The notes beneath the pieces were generated by a model. The model made no database searches, was not told the origin of the DNA, and was given only the letters and a program-made list of their open reading frames with translations. Positions 1 through 8,757 of a DNA stretch of 64,000 nt are shown here, piece by piece. The translations under genes and the position numbers were made by a program. Origin of the DNA: Glaciecola sp028401415 (GTDB lineage: Bacteria; Pseudomonadota; Gammaproteobacteria; Enterobacterales; Alteromonadaceae); the NCBI RefSeq assembly GCF_028401415.2, contig NZ_CP171821.2, positions 310,001 through 374,000 on the forward strand, in the 5' to 3' direction. How positions within the stretch are numbered: the stretch's first letter is position 1; the number at the start of each line of letters is the position of its first letter.

Positions 1-1292
1 GTGCTTGGCTCAGCAATAATATGATCGGCGCTTGCAGAAATCCAATAACCGCCAGATGCCGCTACAGATGCCATAGACGCAACAACAGGCTTGCCCGCAT
101 CTTTTAGTAGCTGCACTTCATTTCGAATGACTTCTGATGCAAAGGCACTGCCACCACCTGAGTCCACTTGCAAGACTACGGCTTTGACCGAATCATCCTC
201 ACGCGCTTGACGAAGTAACTTGGCAGTGCTGTCGCCGCCAATGGTGCCTGCTTTATGATTCCCGTCTAAGATAGTTCCTCGTGCAACCACCACAGCAACT
301 TTATCGTTATCTGAAGTGACCGTCGGAAGAGGGGGGTTGATAATAGTGGAATAATTATCAAAGGTAATAGAATTATAAGGCTTATCGTCCTTTCCTTCGC
401 CTAACAGTGCTGTCATTTCAGAACGAAACTCATGTCTCGTTCTCAATCCATCTACCCAGCCATTTTGAAGCGCATACTGCGCAAAGTCGCCATCAACTGC
501 TTCAAATTTGGATAGGAAACTATCAAAGGTTTCATCAAAGTTTCCGTCGTCAAAGGGGCGAGCACCCGCTATATCTTCTTTATATTGCAACCAAAGTTCA
601 CTCAACCAGGCAATGTTGGCTACTTTCGCCTCTTCTGACATATCATTTCGAATAAAAGGTTCTACTGCTGATTTAAACTTACCCACTTTAAATACATGAG
701 TAGTTGCTTTGAGTTTCTCTAGGCCATCGGCAAAATAAGTGCCATATCGTGCATAACCTTCTATGAGCATGCTGCCCATTGGATGAAGATAAATATTGTC
801 GGCATGCGAGGCTAAATAATATTGATTTCTATCGTAATAGTCGCCAATTGCATAAATGGGTTTCCCCGCTTCTTTAAATACCGTTAAGGCTTGTGAAACG
901 CGTTCCAATTTATCAAGGCCACCGCCACTGAAACCATCTAAGGAGAGAATGATAGCTTCTATTCGACTGTCTTGAGCAGCGTTCTCAATTGACTTAACAA
1001 GCTCTCGTACCAAAATTTCAGGGTTTTCAGGTTGCTCTCCCAGCGCTTCTTGGAAAAACTCTTCGGCAGGGTCAACATAGGTTTTTTCAATGACCAAGTT
1101 GCCTTTCAAGTTTAATACTAATGCGCTATTGCTAGACACCGTGAGTTTGTCCGAATCTCCGCTGGAGGCTGCTATAATAAGTGCAATTAAAATTCCAAAA
1201 AAAAGAACGTTGAAGATAAGACGTCGGCTAAAGTTTAGAGTATTCCAAATTCCGACGAAAATTGCTTTCGTCCAGCTTCTGTTTTCTGACAT
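1..1292 (-). CDS. sppA: Signal peptide peptidase SppA, 67 kDa type (3' end outside window)
   Basis: Membrane-bound serine protease that degrades cleaved signal peptides. The visible N-terminal ~430 residues start MSENRSWTKAIFVG at the ATG 1290-1292. One membrane anchor lies at about residues 20-42, followed by the tandem S49 domains of the long SppA type. KVGKFKSAVEPF in the first domain carries the general-base Lys of the E. coli enzyme. SVAASGGYWIS near the window edge carries the nucleophile Ser. The C-terminal ~180 residues lie outside the window. It is divergently oriented from the nitroreductase gene, with a 200-bp palindromic element in the gap. The call is firm; only the truncation by the window limits it. 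Confidence 0.95.
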   Translation of the reverse strand, partial: MSENRSWTKAIFVGIWNTLNFSRRLIFNVLFFGILIALIIAASSGDSDKLTVSSNSALVLNLKGNLVIEKTYVDPAEEFFQEALGEQPENPEILVRELVKSIENAAQDSRIEAIILSLDGFSGGGLDKLERVSQALTVFKEAGKPIYAIGDYYDRNQYYLASHADNIYLHPMGSMLIEGYARYGTYFADGLEKLKATTHVFKVGKFKSAVEPFIRNDMSEEAKVANIAWLSELWLQYKEDIAGARPFDDGNFDETFDSFLSKFEAVDGDFAQYALQNGWVDGLRTRHEFRSEMTALLGEGKDDKPYNSITFDNYSTIINPPLPTVTSDNDKVAVVVARGTILDGNHKAGTIGGDSTAKLLRQAREDDSVKAVVLQVDSGGGSAFASEVIRNEVQLLKDAGKPVVASMASVAASGGYWISASADHIIAEPS

Positions 1293-1401
1293 ATTGATAG
1301 TACCTTTAAAAATGGTTTTGTAATTTCCCAGTTAAGATTTTACGTCAGCAAGGCTGATGATGTTGGGACAAATTGTAATAGTTTGTAACGATTCAGGATA
1401 G

Positions 1402-1601
1402 TTAACCTGATTCCTGTTTAAGAAACGGCGCTCAGTACCGCTAGAATTGCGAATTACTGCGTTGCAAAAGCCAGCAATAGAATAACTATTACGTGACTTT
1501 TGCGCCTTGTACTTCACAATTCTAGCAGCACTGAGTGTACAAATTAATTTAAGCATGCAAAACAAGCGCTTGCACCATTCCTTAAACAGGATTCAGGTTA
1601 A
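1402..1601. repeat. 200-bp palindromic MITE-like element, copy 1
   Basis: Imperfect 21-bp terminal inverted repeats lie at 1402-1422 and 1581-1601 with one mismatch (TTAACCTGATTCCTGTTTAAG on the left). A 69-nt core at 1449-1517 is itself a hairpin and is nearly identical to 23792-23860. Inner arms flanking the core (CTCAGT..GCTAGAATT and AATTCTAGC..ACTGAG) also pair. It occupies the sppA/nitroreductase intergenic region (1293-1736), which otherwise holds only the two divergent promoters. No clear target duplication was seen and no ORF is carried. It could be a non-autonomous mobile element or a repeated structured nucleic acid. Confidence 0.8.
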
Positions 1602-1736
1602 TTATGATTAGTGACAAGCTCATGCTTTAGATCATCCGTTTATTGTGATGAGGGTTTTGGATGAGTGAATAATGTAAACTCTTCTGAAAAAGTTACGTTT
1701 AAACTGCTCATAAGTTGCTGTAATTGAGGTATAACC

Positions 1737-2288
1737 ATGCAAGCTCTAGATTTACTGTTAAACAGAAGCTCTCAACCAAGACTTCAGGCGCCCGCGCCCG
1801 AAAGTAGCGCTCTGGAAAATATTCTCAAGTGCGCAGTGCAAGCGCCGGATCACAGATGCTTAAAACCATGGCGCTTTATTGTTTGCACAGGTGAGGGATT
1901 GGACAAGCTGGGGCGCATTTTTGAAAAAGCCGCCATCGCCAGAAATGCAGAAGCAAGTTCCGTTGAACGTGCTTCTCAATTGCCGTTTAGAGCACCCATG
2001 GTGGTTGTGGCGATTTGTGAATATCAAGCGCACGATAAGGTACCCAGAGTCGAACAGATTGCGTCGACCGCATGTGCTATTCAAGCCATGCAAATGGCTG
2101 CAATTGCTCAAGGATTTCAAGGTATGTGGCGAACCGGTAGCTATGCGACTGACGAGACGGTAAAGCGCGCCTTTGACTGCAAAGACGATGATGAAATTGT
2201 TGGGTTTTTATATCTTGGAACAAGCGTTCTCAAGCCCATGAACAGGCCCGAGAAAGCGTTTGATAAGCACGTTAGTTACTGGCGCTAA
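1737..2288 (+). CDS. YdjA-like nitroreductase family protein
   Basis: FMN-dependent NAD(P)H nitroreductase-fold protein, 183 aa, the usual length of the YdjA subfamily. Family hallmarks run along the chain: MQALDLLLNRSSQPRL at the start, the FMN-contacting APDHRCLKPWRF at about 37-48, FRAPMVVVAI, and GFLYLGTS near the C terminus. The substrate is unknown; the family reduces nitroaromatics or quinones in vitro. It stands alone, divergent from sppA and convergent with the saccharopine-dehydrogenase-like gene. The ATG was chosen because the protein then begins exactly as YdjA homologues do. Confidence 0.9.
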   Translation: MQALDLLLNRSSQPRLQAPAPESSALENILKCAVQAPDHRCLKPWRFIVCTGEGLDKLGRIFEKAAIARNAEASSVERASQLPFRAPMVVVAICEYQAHDKVPRVEQIASTACAIQAMQMAAIAQGFQGMWRTGSYATDETVKRAFDCKDDDEIVGFLYLGTSVLKPMNRPEKAFDKHVSYWR

Positions 2289-2344
2289 GGTTTCAATGCA
2301 AAAAATTACAGCGTGCAATAGTACACGCGAGTGCATAGCTTGAT

Positions 2345-3520
2345 TTACGACTCGATGCTGAATTTTATGCCGGCGTGGGCTTCTAAACGTGCAATGATTT
2401 TATCTCCAAAGGCCACGGCAGGCGTATAAAATCCGCCCGTAAGTTCATCTGTTTCATTCGCTAAACATATGGCGCTTTGCGCAATCATTTTTGACGTTGA
2501 TCCGTAACCCGGGTCTTTATCGCCACTCACGCTTGCTGCGTAAATATTGCCATTACTATGCTCGCCTATAAATAAAATGTCGTAGAAACCATTTTCACGT
2601 TCTTCCTTACTTGGTCCTTCGCCTGGCTTTGGACCATCATCTGACCCGAGGGATTTATCATTTGCTACATGATTTGCCATCGCTTCGCCTTTCTCACCCG
2701 GTCCCGTCAACAGCATTTCGTCGTATTTGAAGTTCTGTCCGTAAGCGTAATTACTCAACATATTGCTGCGATGCACGTTTTTAGTATTAATAGCTGCCAT
2801 AATGAAAGGTGCAGCCCACGAGCCCAAAGCTTCATCATAATAGGGCTTATCGCCATTTGGCTGCTCAACACTTACCTTACTATCCGCTAGACAGTATGGG
2901 CTGCGCAAAACCTCCATTATTTTTTTATCCGCATATGCAGCTTTCAATGTTGCCTTGAGGCTTGCTGCGGTGCCACCTGAGAAAGTCCCTTGCATTTTTC
3001 TTACGCGGCCTTTTATGTATTCTAAGACCTCACCAGACTCTTTTTTAACGTGCTGTTGTAAATAGTAAATGCCCAAGTCAAAAGGAATTGAATCAAAGCC
3101 GCATGAAAACACAATTTTAGCGCCCGTGCTTATTGCTTTTTGTTGATAGCGTTCAATCATTTGATGCATCCAAGCAGGCTCGCCGCATAGGTCGACGTAA
3201 CCTGTACCGTTCTCAACACATGTCTTTAAAAGTGTCTCACCGTACAATTGATATGGTCCGACGGTTGTGAGTATCACCTTACATTGGGTTACGACACTGT
3301 TTAAGGCTTCTTCGTCAGCGCTATCCGCTACCAGAAGTTCAACGTGTTCAGCAATATTAAGTTCATGCTTTACGGCCTGTAGTTTCTCTAAATTGCGTCC
3401 TGCCATGGCCCATGTGAGGTCTGATGCTTCGGGATATTGCTTATTCAAATATTCGGCGACAAGCTTGCCAGTAAAGCCAGTGGCGCCATACACGATTACA
3501 TCAAAGATTTGAGTACTCAT
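2345..3520 (-). CDS. Saccharopine dehydrogenase-like NAD(P)-binding protein
   Basis: A 391-aa cytosolic protein beginning with a Rossmann fold: DVIVYGATGFTGKLVAEYL at about residues 6-24 is the dinucleotide-binding glycine motif. FDSIPFDLG and FSGGTAASL are typical of the saccharopine-dehydrogenase-like/enoyl-reductase-like family found widely in bacteria. That family includes mycobacterial trans-acting enoyl reductases, but a lysine-pathway role is not implied here. It appears monocistronic, separated from pykA by the pykA terminator. The substrate cannot be told from the sequence. Confidence 0.85.
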   Translation of the reverse strand: MSTQIFDVIVYGATGFTGKLVAEYLNKQYPEASDLTWAMAGRNLEKLQAVKHELNIAEHVELLVADSADEEALNSVVTQCKVILTTVGPYQLYGETLLKTCVENGTGYVDLCGEPAWMHQMIERYQQKAISTGAKIVFSCGFDSIPFDLGIYYLQQHVKKESGEVLEYIKGRVRKMQGTFSGGTAASLKATLKAAYADKKIMEVLRSPYCLADSKVSVEQPNGDKPYYDEALGSWAAPFIMAAINTKNVHRSNMLSNYAYGQNFKYDEMLLTGPGEKGEAMANHVANDKSLGSDDGPKPGEGPSKEERENGFYDILFIGEHSNGNIYAASVSGDKDPGYGSTSKMIAQSAICLANETDELTGGFYTPAVAFGDKIIARLEAHAGIKFSIES

Positions 3521-3605
3521 ATTTCATCCAAAGTAGTTTGTGAATAATCTGTAAAGACTTACGCATGGAAAGGCCTAAATGCTCATATTTTTTCGTACGG
3601 GGCAT

Positions 3606-3632
3606 AAAAAAGGACGCAAGTGCGTCCTTTTA
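3606..3632 (-). terminator. Intrinsic terminator of hexR-pykA
   Basis: A perfect 10-bp stem AAAGGACGCA (3608-3617) and TGCGTCCTTT (3621-3630), loop AGT. On the minus strand it is followed by a T run. It sits about 40 nt beyond the pykA stop. Confidence 0.85.
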
Positions 3633-3672
3633 TCATTCGATGTATATCGTGTTGACGATATGAATACCTTGC

Positions 3673-5109
3673 CTAAGAAACGGTTACGATTTTGCAGGCG
3701 TTGGTTGCACCTACCGTTTCCATTTTATCGCCATAAGTCACAATAAATTGGTCACCCACTTCTAAACAATGATTATTTTTCAGTGTTTCCATTAGATCTT
3801 TGGTCATTTCACCTGGCGCACTTGTAGTTGAGTCAAAGTACACGGGCGTAACGCCGCGATAGAGTGCCATTGAATTGAGTGTTTCAGCATGGCGCGAAAG
3901 CGCAAATATGGGTAGTGAGCTTGTGATACGAGACATGAGTTTAGGTGTAGTGCCACTCTCGGTTAATCCAACAATCGCCTTAATCGAAGACAGGTGATTT
4001 GCCGCGTAAACAGCAGACATAGCAATCGTTTCTGTGGTGTTCACAAAGCCTTCGTCAAGTCTATGTTTGGATATTTTAACGCTTGGATGGGTCTCTGCAC
4101 CCTCACACACTCTTGCCATTGCTTTAACCGTTTCAATTGGAAATGATCCCGCAGCTGTTTCAGCAGAAAGCATCACCGCATCAGTGCCGTCAAGCACAGC
4201 GTTCGCAACATCCATGACTTCAGCTCTTGTCGGCATAGGGCTTTCAATCATTGATTCCATCATTTGAGTGGCAGTTATTACAACGCGGTTGAGTTGCCGA
4301 GAGCGAGCGATAAGCTTTTTCTGAACCCCGACTAATTCGGCATCGCCTATTTCTACGCCCAAGTCACCACGAGCTACCATTACGGCGTCCGAGGCTTTTA
4401 TTATGTCATCGATGGCTTCGTCATTAGCAACCGTTTCTGCGCGTTCGACCTTGGCACAAATTTTCGCCATGCAGCCTGCCTCAACGGCAAGCTTGCGAGC
4501 ATAGTCAAGGTCTGCACCTGAACGAGGGAAACTCACTGCTAAGTAATCCACCTTCATCGCAGCTGCGGTTTTAATGTCTTCCTTGTCTTTAGCCGTCAGG
4601 GCTTCGGCAGATAATCCTCCACCCAAACGGTTTATGCCTTTATTGTTCGACAGTTTACCGGCCACTGTTACTTTCGTATGAACTTTGCGGCCTTCTACAC
4701 GAACAACACGAAGCTGTATACGACCATCATCTAATAACAAGATATCGCCGTCGCTTACATCATCTGGTAACGCTTTATAATCGATGCCAACGGCTGTTTC
4801 GTCGCCGTCCAATTTGCCAAGCTCTGCGTCTAAAACGAAGTCTTGGTCGTGTGAGAGAATGACGGAATCATTCTTAAAGCGCGATACTCGAATCTTTGGG
4901 CCTTGAAGATCGCCTAATATAGCAACATATTTATTCAATTTTTTTGCCGCGTCTCTTACCCTTTGTGCCCGTGCAATATGGTCTTGGGCTTGACCATGAG
5001 AAAAGTTCATTCGCACAACATTGGCGCCTGCTGCGATGATTGCTTCAATCATTTCAATGCTGTCGGTAGCCGGACCAAGGGTGGCTAAGATTTTTGTTCT
5101 ACGTGACAT
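3673..5109 (-). CDS. pykA: Pyruvate kinase, PykA (type II)
   Basis: Converts phosphoenolpyruvate and ADP to pyruvate and ATP, the last step of glycolysis. The 478-aa protein matches E. coli PykA in length and in many blocks: TKILATLGPATD, GANVVRMNFSHG (active-site Arg/Asn), GDLQGPKIRV, KVERAETV (catalytic Lys), MVARGDLGVEIG (metal-binding region), ITATQMMESMI, PTRAEVMDVANAVLDG. It lies 13 nt downstream of hexR on the same strand, so the two are almost certainly co-transcribed. An AAGG Shine-Dalgarno-like sequence precedes the ATG. Control by HexR is inferred from linkage and from HexR regulons in Shewanella and related genera. Confidence 0.97.
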   Translation of the reverse strand: MSRRTKILATLGPATDSIEMIEAIIAAGANVVRMNFSHGQAQDHIARAQRVRDAAKKLNKYVAILGDLQGPKIRVSRFKNDSVILSHDQDFVLDAELGKLDGDETAVGIDYKALPDDVSDGDILLLDDGRIQLRVVRVEGRKVHTKVTVAGKLSNNKGINRLGGGLSAEALTAKDKEDIKTAAAMKVDYLAVSFPRSGADLDYARKLAVEAGCMAKICAKVERAETVANDEAIDDIIKASDAVMVARGDLGVEIGDAELVGVQKKLIARSRQLNRVVITATQMMESMIESPMPTRAEVMDVANAVLDGTDAVMLSAETAAGSFPIETVKAMARVCEGAETHPSVKISKHRLDEGFVNTTETIAMSAVYAANHLSSIKAIVGLTESGTTPKLMSRITSSLPIFALSRHAETLNSMALYRGVTPVYFDSTTSAPGEMTKDLMETLKNNHCLEVGDQFIVTYGDKMETVGATNACKIVTVS

Positions 5110-5122
5110 ATTTTATTTTGCC

Positions 5123-5977
5123 TTAGGTATTTTCTATTCGGTTATAACGGGATCCGCGTAAGGTGTCTTTCACGCGTTTAAGATTTTCGCGAAACTTGTT
5201 GCCTCGCCTCAAAGTAAAGCCAGTTGCCAGCACATCAATCAGGGTAAGTTGCGCTACTCGTGATGCCATTGGCATATAAAGGTCGGTATCTTCAGGAACA
5301 GATAACGACAAGACATAATTACAGGCTTTCGATAGGGGGCTGCCGGCAGAAGTGATGCCAACTACTGTTGCGTCATTTTCTCGAGCGATATTAGCAACAT
5401 CGACAAGTGATTTGGTGCGCCCTGTATGGGAAATAAAAATTACGACATCGCCTTCAGTGCTATTCATACAGCTCATTCGCTGCATCAGAATATCGTCAAA
5501 ATGCACCACAGGCACATTAAAACGGAAAAACTTGTTCACAGCGTCATGTGCTACCGAGGCTGAGGCACCCAAGCCAAAAAAGGAAATTTTTCTAGCTTGC
5601 GTGAGTAAGTCAACAACTCTATTGACCATGGCCACATCGACAGATTGACGCGCAACTTCTAAAGACGCCATGGTGGATTCAAAAATTTTATTGGTGTATT
5701 CACTAGGGCCGTCAAATTCGTCGACGTGTCGATTAACGTATGGCGTGCCGTTGGCAAGGCTTTGCGCTAAATGGAGCTTGAAATCAGGATAACCTTTCGT
5801 ATCTAGACGTCGACAAAAGCGATTTACCGTTGGTTCACTCACGTTAGACATTTTTGCCAAAGATGCAATGCTAGAATGAATGGCGACCTGAGGGTTAGCT
5901 AAGATAACTTCAGCAACCTTTTTCTCAGATTTACTGAACTCCATCATATCATTTGATATTTTTTCAAGAATATTCAT
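5123..5977 (-). CDS. hexR: HexR, RpiR-family regulator of glucose catabolism
   Basis: A 284-aa transcription factor with an N-terminal RpiR-type helix-turn-helix (about 1-77; MSNVSEPTVNRFCRRL contains the recognition helix) and a C-terminal SIS sugar-phosphate-binding domain (about 120-260; ISFFGLGASASVAHDA and VVIFISHTGRTKSLVDVA). In characterised relatives it binds 2-keto-3-deoxy-6-phosphogluconate, the Edd product, and represses or activates zwf, edd, gapA and pykA. Its placement between pykA and zwf, with matching palindromes upstream of zwf, gapA and gap2, fits that role. Its own upstream region has a weaker candidate site (6101-6115), suggesting autoregulation. Confidence 0.95.
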   Translation of the reverse strand: MNILEKISNDMMEFSKSEKKVAEVILANPQVAIHSSIASLAKMSNVSEPTVNRFCRRLDTKGYPDFKLHLAQSLANGTPYVNRHVDEFDGPSEYTNKIFESTMASLEVARQSVDVAMVNRVVDLLTQARKISFFGLGASASVAHDAVNKFFRFNVPVVHFDDILMQRMSCMNSTEGDVVIFISHTGRTKSLVDVANIARENDATVVGITSAGSPLSKACNYVLSLSVPEDTDLYMPMASRVAQLTLIDVLATGFTLRRGNKFRENLKRVKDTLRGSRYNRIENT

Positions 5978-6100
5978 TAACTCGCACTACCCGTCGGTGT
6001 GTAATCTTTAAATTGCTTGCTTAAACGTCAGCGCGATGGCTTAGCATGCACAATAAGCTGTAACAATATTACTAATAAAACTATAAATTGCCATATTTGT

Positions 6101-6115
6101 TGTAACTTTTTGACA
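6101..6115. promoter_or_regulatory. Weak candidate HexR site upstream of hexR
   Basis: TGTAACTTTTTGACA keeps the TGTAA outer half and an ACA end of the HexR consensus TGTAATTAAATTACA, but differs at five positions, three of them A/T swaps in the centre. It would suit autoregulation of hexR-pykA. Confidence 0.4.
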
Positions 6116-6320
6116 AAATACAGTATCTGAAGCAAGGCTAACATACTTTTAACAATTCTGACAGATTCAAAATCTATCTATTTTATGGAGGCACTATCAA
6201 AGCACCGTATTTGAAAGACGCCTTATCCCGCATGAATAGCCGAATGATATGAATACGTATGAAATTTTTAAAAAACCATAAAGTGTTGGTGGATTGTGAA
6301 TAAAATGAGGGAATTTAGTT

Positions 6321-6335
6321 TGTAATTTTACTACA
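6321..6335. promoter_or_regulatory. HexR operator upstream of zwf
   Basis: TGTAATTTTACTACA is a close match to the HexR palindrome TGTAATTAAATTACA, differing by two A/T swaps in the centre and one C. It lies 64 bp upstream of the zwf ATG in the hexR/zwf divergent region. Confidence 0.75.
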
Positions 6336-6398
6336 TTTATTGTTTACTATAGCGATTGTAAATAACTGCAAATCTGCATCGCTCATTCGAGGCCAAAC

Positions 6399-7892
6399 AT
6401 GGTGTCTGACTATAAAAATGAACCCATCGACTTTGTGCTATTTGGCACCAAAGGCGATCTTGCCCGTCGCAAGTTACTCCCGTCTCTTTATCAGCTAGAA
6501 AAAGCTGGCTTGTTACACGAAGGCACAAAAATTGTGGGTGTTGCTCGGCAAGACTTTTCAGAGCAAGAATATAAAGAGCTTGTGAAAGATAATATTATCA
6601 ATTTTTCGGGTGATGAATTATGTAACGACACTTGGGAAACCTTTGTTGCCCGTTTGGCCTATGTAAAGGTGAATATCACAGATATCGAAAACTATGCAGG
6701 GCTTTGCGAGCACGTGGATGCAAGCCGCACGATGGTTTGTTACTTTGCCACAGCACCTTCCTTATTTGGTTATATTTGTAAAGGTATGGACAATGCGGGC
6801 GTGATTGACGACAGCGTTCGCGTTGTACTTGAAAAGCCTATTGGTCACGATTTAGCATCCTCAAAAGTCATCAACGACCAAGTAGCTGAATACTTTTCTG
6901 AAAAACAAATCTATCGGATTGACCATTATCTTGGCAAAGAAACGGTTCTGAACCTTATTGCTTTGCGTTTTGCTAACTCTATTTTTGCCACTAACTGGGA
7001 TCACAACTGCATTGACCATGTCCAAATAAGTGTCTCTGAATCTGTCGGTATTGAGGGACGCTGGGGCTACTTTGATGACGCAGGTCAAATGCGCGATATG
7101 GTGCAAAATCACTTATTACAGATTCTTTCATTGGTCGCCATGGAGCCTCCAACGACCTTAGATGCAGACAGTATTCGTGATGAAAAGCTCAAGGTACTCA
7201 AGGCACTGCGTCCAATTAATGCATCCAACATCAAAGATAATGCCGTGAGAGGGCAGTATTCATCAGGTTTCGTATCGGGACATGAAGTGCCTGGTTATTT
7301 GGAAGAAGATGATGCGAATCAAAAAAGCCGCACCGAAACCTTTGTTGCTTTAAAAGTTGAAATAGATAACTGGCGCTGGGCTGGCGTGCCGTTTTATTTG
7401 CGCACCGGTAAACGCTTACCCACAAAAGTATCTGAAATCGTTATTTATTTTAAGCGTCAGCCTCATAATCTTTTTGGAGAGAGTTTCTCACAACTCCCGC
7501 CAAACAAACTTGTCATTCGACTGCAGCCTGAAGAAGGCGTAGAAGTTACCGTCATGAATAAGGTGCCAGGATTAACCAGTACAGGGAGTATGGACTTGCA
7601 AAAGTCGAAGCTCGATTTGAGCTTTTCGGAAGAGTTCTCTGACCAACGTATTGCCGACGCATATGAAAAGCTATTGTTAGAAGTCATGATAGGGAATCAA
7701 GCACTATTTGTCCGTCGTGACGAAGTTGAGCAAGCATGGACTTGGGCCGACTCTATTATTGAAGCCTGGAAAAATACTAATGAGGGCCCTGAACAGTATC
7801 AGGCAGGAACATGGGGCCCCGTATCCTCTATTGGCTTGCTGGCAAAAGAAGGCCGCAGCTGGTACGAGAGTAAAGTGAAAAGAAAGAGTTAG
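6399..7892 (+). CDS. zwf: Glucose-6-phosphate 1-dehydrogenase
   Basis: Oxidises glucose-6-phosphate to 6-phosphogluconolactone with NAD(P)+, the first step of the oxidative pentose phosphate and Entner-Doudoroff routes. The 497-aa protein is of normal length. It has the N-terminal Rossmann motif FGTKGDLARRKLLPSLY (about residues 13-29), the catalytic signature RIDHYLGKE (about 173-181) and the C-terminal domain with PFYLRTGKRLP. It is the first gene of zwf-pgl-edd-glk-eda, and a HexR-like palindrome precedes it. A solo end of the dispersed repeat sits between its stop codon and pgl. Confidence 0.97.
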   Translation: MVSDYKNEPIDFVLFGTKGDLARRKLLPSLYQLEKAGLLHEGTKIVGVARQDFSEQEYKELVKDNIINFSGDELCNDTWETFVARLAYVKVNITDIENYAGLCEHVDASRTMVCYFATAPSLFGYICKGMDNAGVIDDSVRVVLEKPIGHDLASSKVINDQVAEYFSEKQIYRIDHYLGKETVLNLIALRFANSIFATNWDHNCIDHVQISVSESVGIEGRWGYFDDAGQMRDMVQNHLLQILSLVAMEPPTTLDADSIRDEKLKVLKALRPINASNIKDNAVRGQYSSGFVSGHEVPGYLEEDDANQKSRTETFVALKVEIDNWRWAGVPFYLRTGKRLPTKVSEIVIYFKRQPHNLFGESFSQLPPNKLVIRLQPEEGVEVTVMNKVPGLTSTGSMDLQKSKLDLSFSEEFSDQRIADAYEKLLLEVMIGNQALFVRRDEVEQAWTWADSIIEAWKNTNEGPEQYQAGTWGPVSSIGLLAKEGRSWYESKVKRKS

Positions 7893-7897
7893 GTAAG

Positions 7898-7918
7898 CTT
7901 AAACAGGATTCAGCTTAG
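7898..7918. repeat. Solo end of the 200-bp repeat family
   Basis: CTTAAACAGGATTCAGCTTAG matches the right terminal repeat of the element at 1402-1601 over its first 16 bases. It begins six bases after the zwf stop codon; no partner arm was found nearby. Confidence 0.55.
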
Positions 7919-7991
7919 ATAGTATTGTGAACGTGGTTCTTTTGCGACATCCGTGGATGTTGGCAACCCTCATTTTTGAAAAGGAAGTAGG

Positions 7992-8684
7992 ATGACAGTC
8001 AAACTAGAGCAATTTGACGATAACGATAGCTTGCTATCAGCCTTCAGTCAGCAACTCGCAAGCTTGCTTAAACAAGCAATTAACACAAAAGGTTTTGCCA
8101 ACATTGCCGTCAGTGGCGGTTCAACACCTAAACCTCTCTTTCAAGCGCTATCAAAAATTTCTTTACCCTGGTCAAAGGTGAACGTGACCCTAGCAGATGA
8201 GCGATGGGTTGACGCAAGTCATGAGGCTAGCAACGAGCGCTTGGTTAGAGAAAACCTACTTATTAACGAAGCCGCTGCCGCGAATTTTGTATCGTTAACC
8301 ACTGCCGATGAAAATGCTGAGGATGCTGAAGCTGCGATATCTTCGCGTCTAGCAGCACTGAATTTACCCTTTGACGTGATTATTCTCGGAATGGGCGAAG
8401 ACGGCCATACTGCTTCTCTATTTCCGTGCTCAGCGCAGCTTGAAGAAGGCTTTAACTTAAAGCGTAAAGAGTTAGTCATCGCCACTGAGCCGACGACTGC
8501 GCCACATCAAAGAATGTCGCTTACGCTTGCCAGTATTATTGCTTCTAACAATGTGTTTTTGCATATTACGGGAGAGAAGAAGAAAAAGGTGTTTGAGGAT
8601 GCGCTTGCCAATCACAGTGCACTTGAAAAGCCAATTAAGGCAGTGTGCGATGCTTGTGAGCTTAAGCTTGTTTGGGCGCCATAA
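7992..8684 (+). CDS. pgl: 6-phosphogluconolactonase
   Basis: Hydrolyses 6-phosphogluconolactone to 6-phosphogluconate, linking Zwf to Edd. The 230-aa protein has the DevB/Pgl family blocks: NIAVSGGSTPKPLFQAL near residue 37, VTLADERWV, and GMGEDGHTASLFP in the centre. It lies 99 nt after zwf and 73 nt before edd, with AAGGAAG upstream of the ATG as ribosome-binding site. Its context in the Entner-Doudoroff operon confirms the assignment. Confidence 0.96.
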   Translation: MTVKLEQFDDNDSLLSAFSQQLASLLKQAINTKGFANIAVSGGSTPKPLFQALSKISLPWSKVNVTLADERWVDASHEASNERLVRENLLINEAAAANFVSLTTADENAEDAEAAISSRLAALNLPFDVIILGMGEDGHTASLFPCSAQLEEGFNLKRKELVIATEPTTAPHQRMSLTLASIIASNNVFLHITGEKKKKVFEDALANHSALEKPIKAVCDACELKLVWAP

Positions 8685-8757
8685 CAATTAAAGTCGCTTT
8701 CAAATATGGAAGCGAGTTACGTTTAATATTCCTCGAAAATGAAATGAAGGTGCAACA

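Larger units (their letters stand above)
5978..6398. promoter_or_regulatory. Divergent hexR/zwf control region
   Basis: A 421-bp AT-rich region between divergent hexR and zwf with no credible gene. It holds a strong HexR-like palindrome near zwf (6321-6335) and a weaker one near hexR (6101-6115). The -10/-35 elements could not be assigned with confidence. Confidence 0.7.

Noticed and set aside
1402..1601. Target-site duplication flanking element copy 1
   Set aside because: Flanking bases do not show a convincing direct repeat.
8685..8757. HexR site before edd
   Set aside because: No TGTAA...TTACA palindrome is present; the operon is probably controlled from the zwf promoter.
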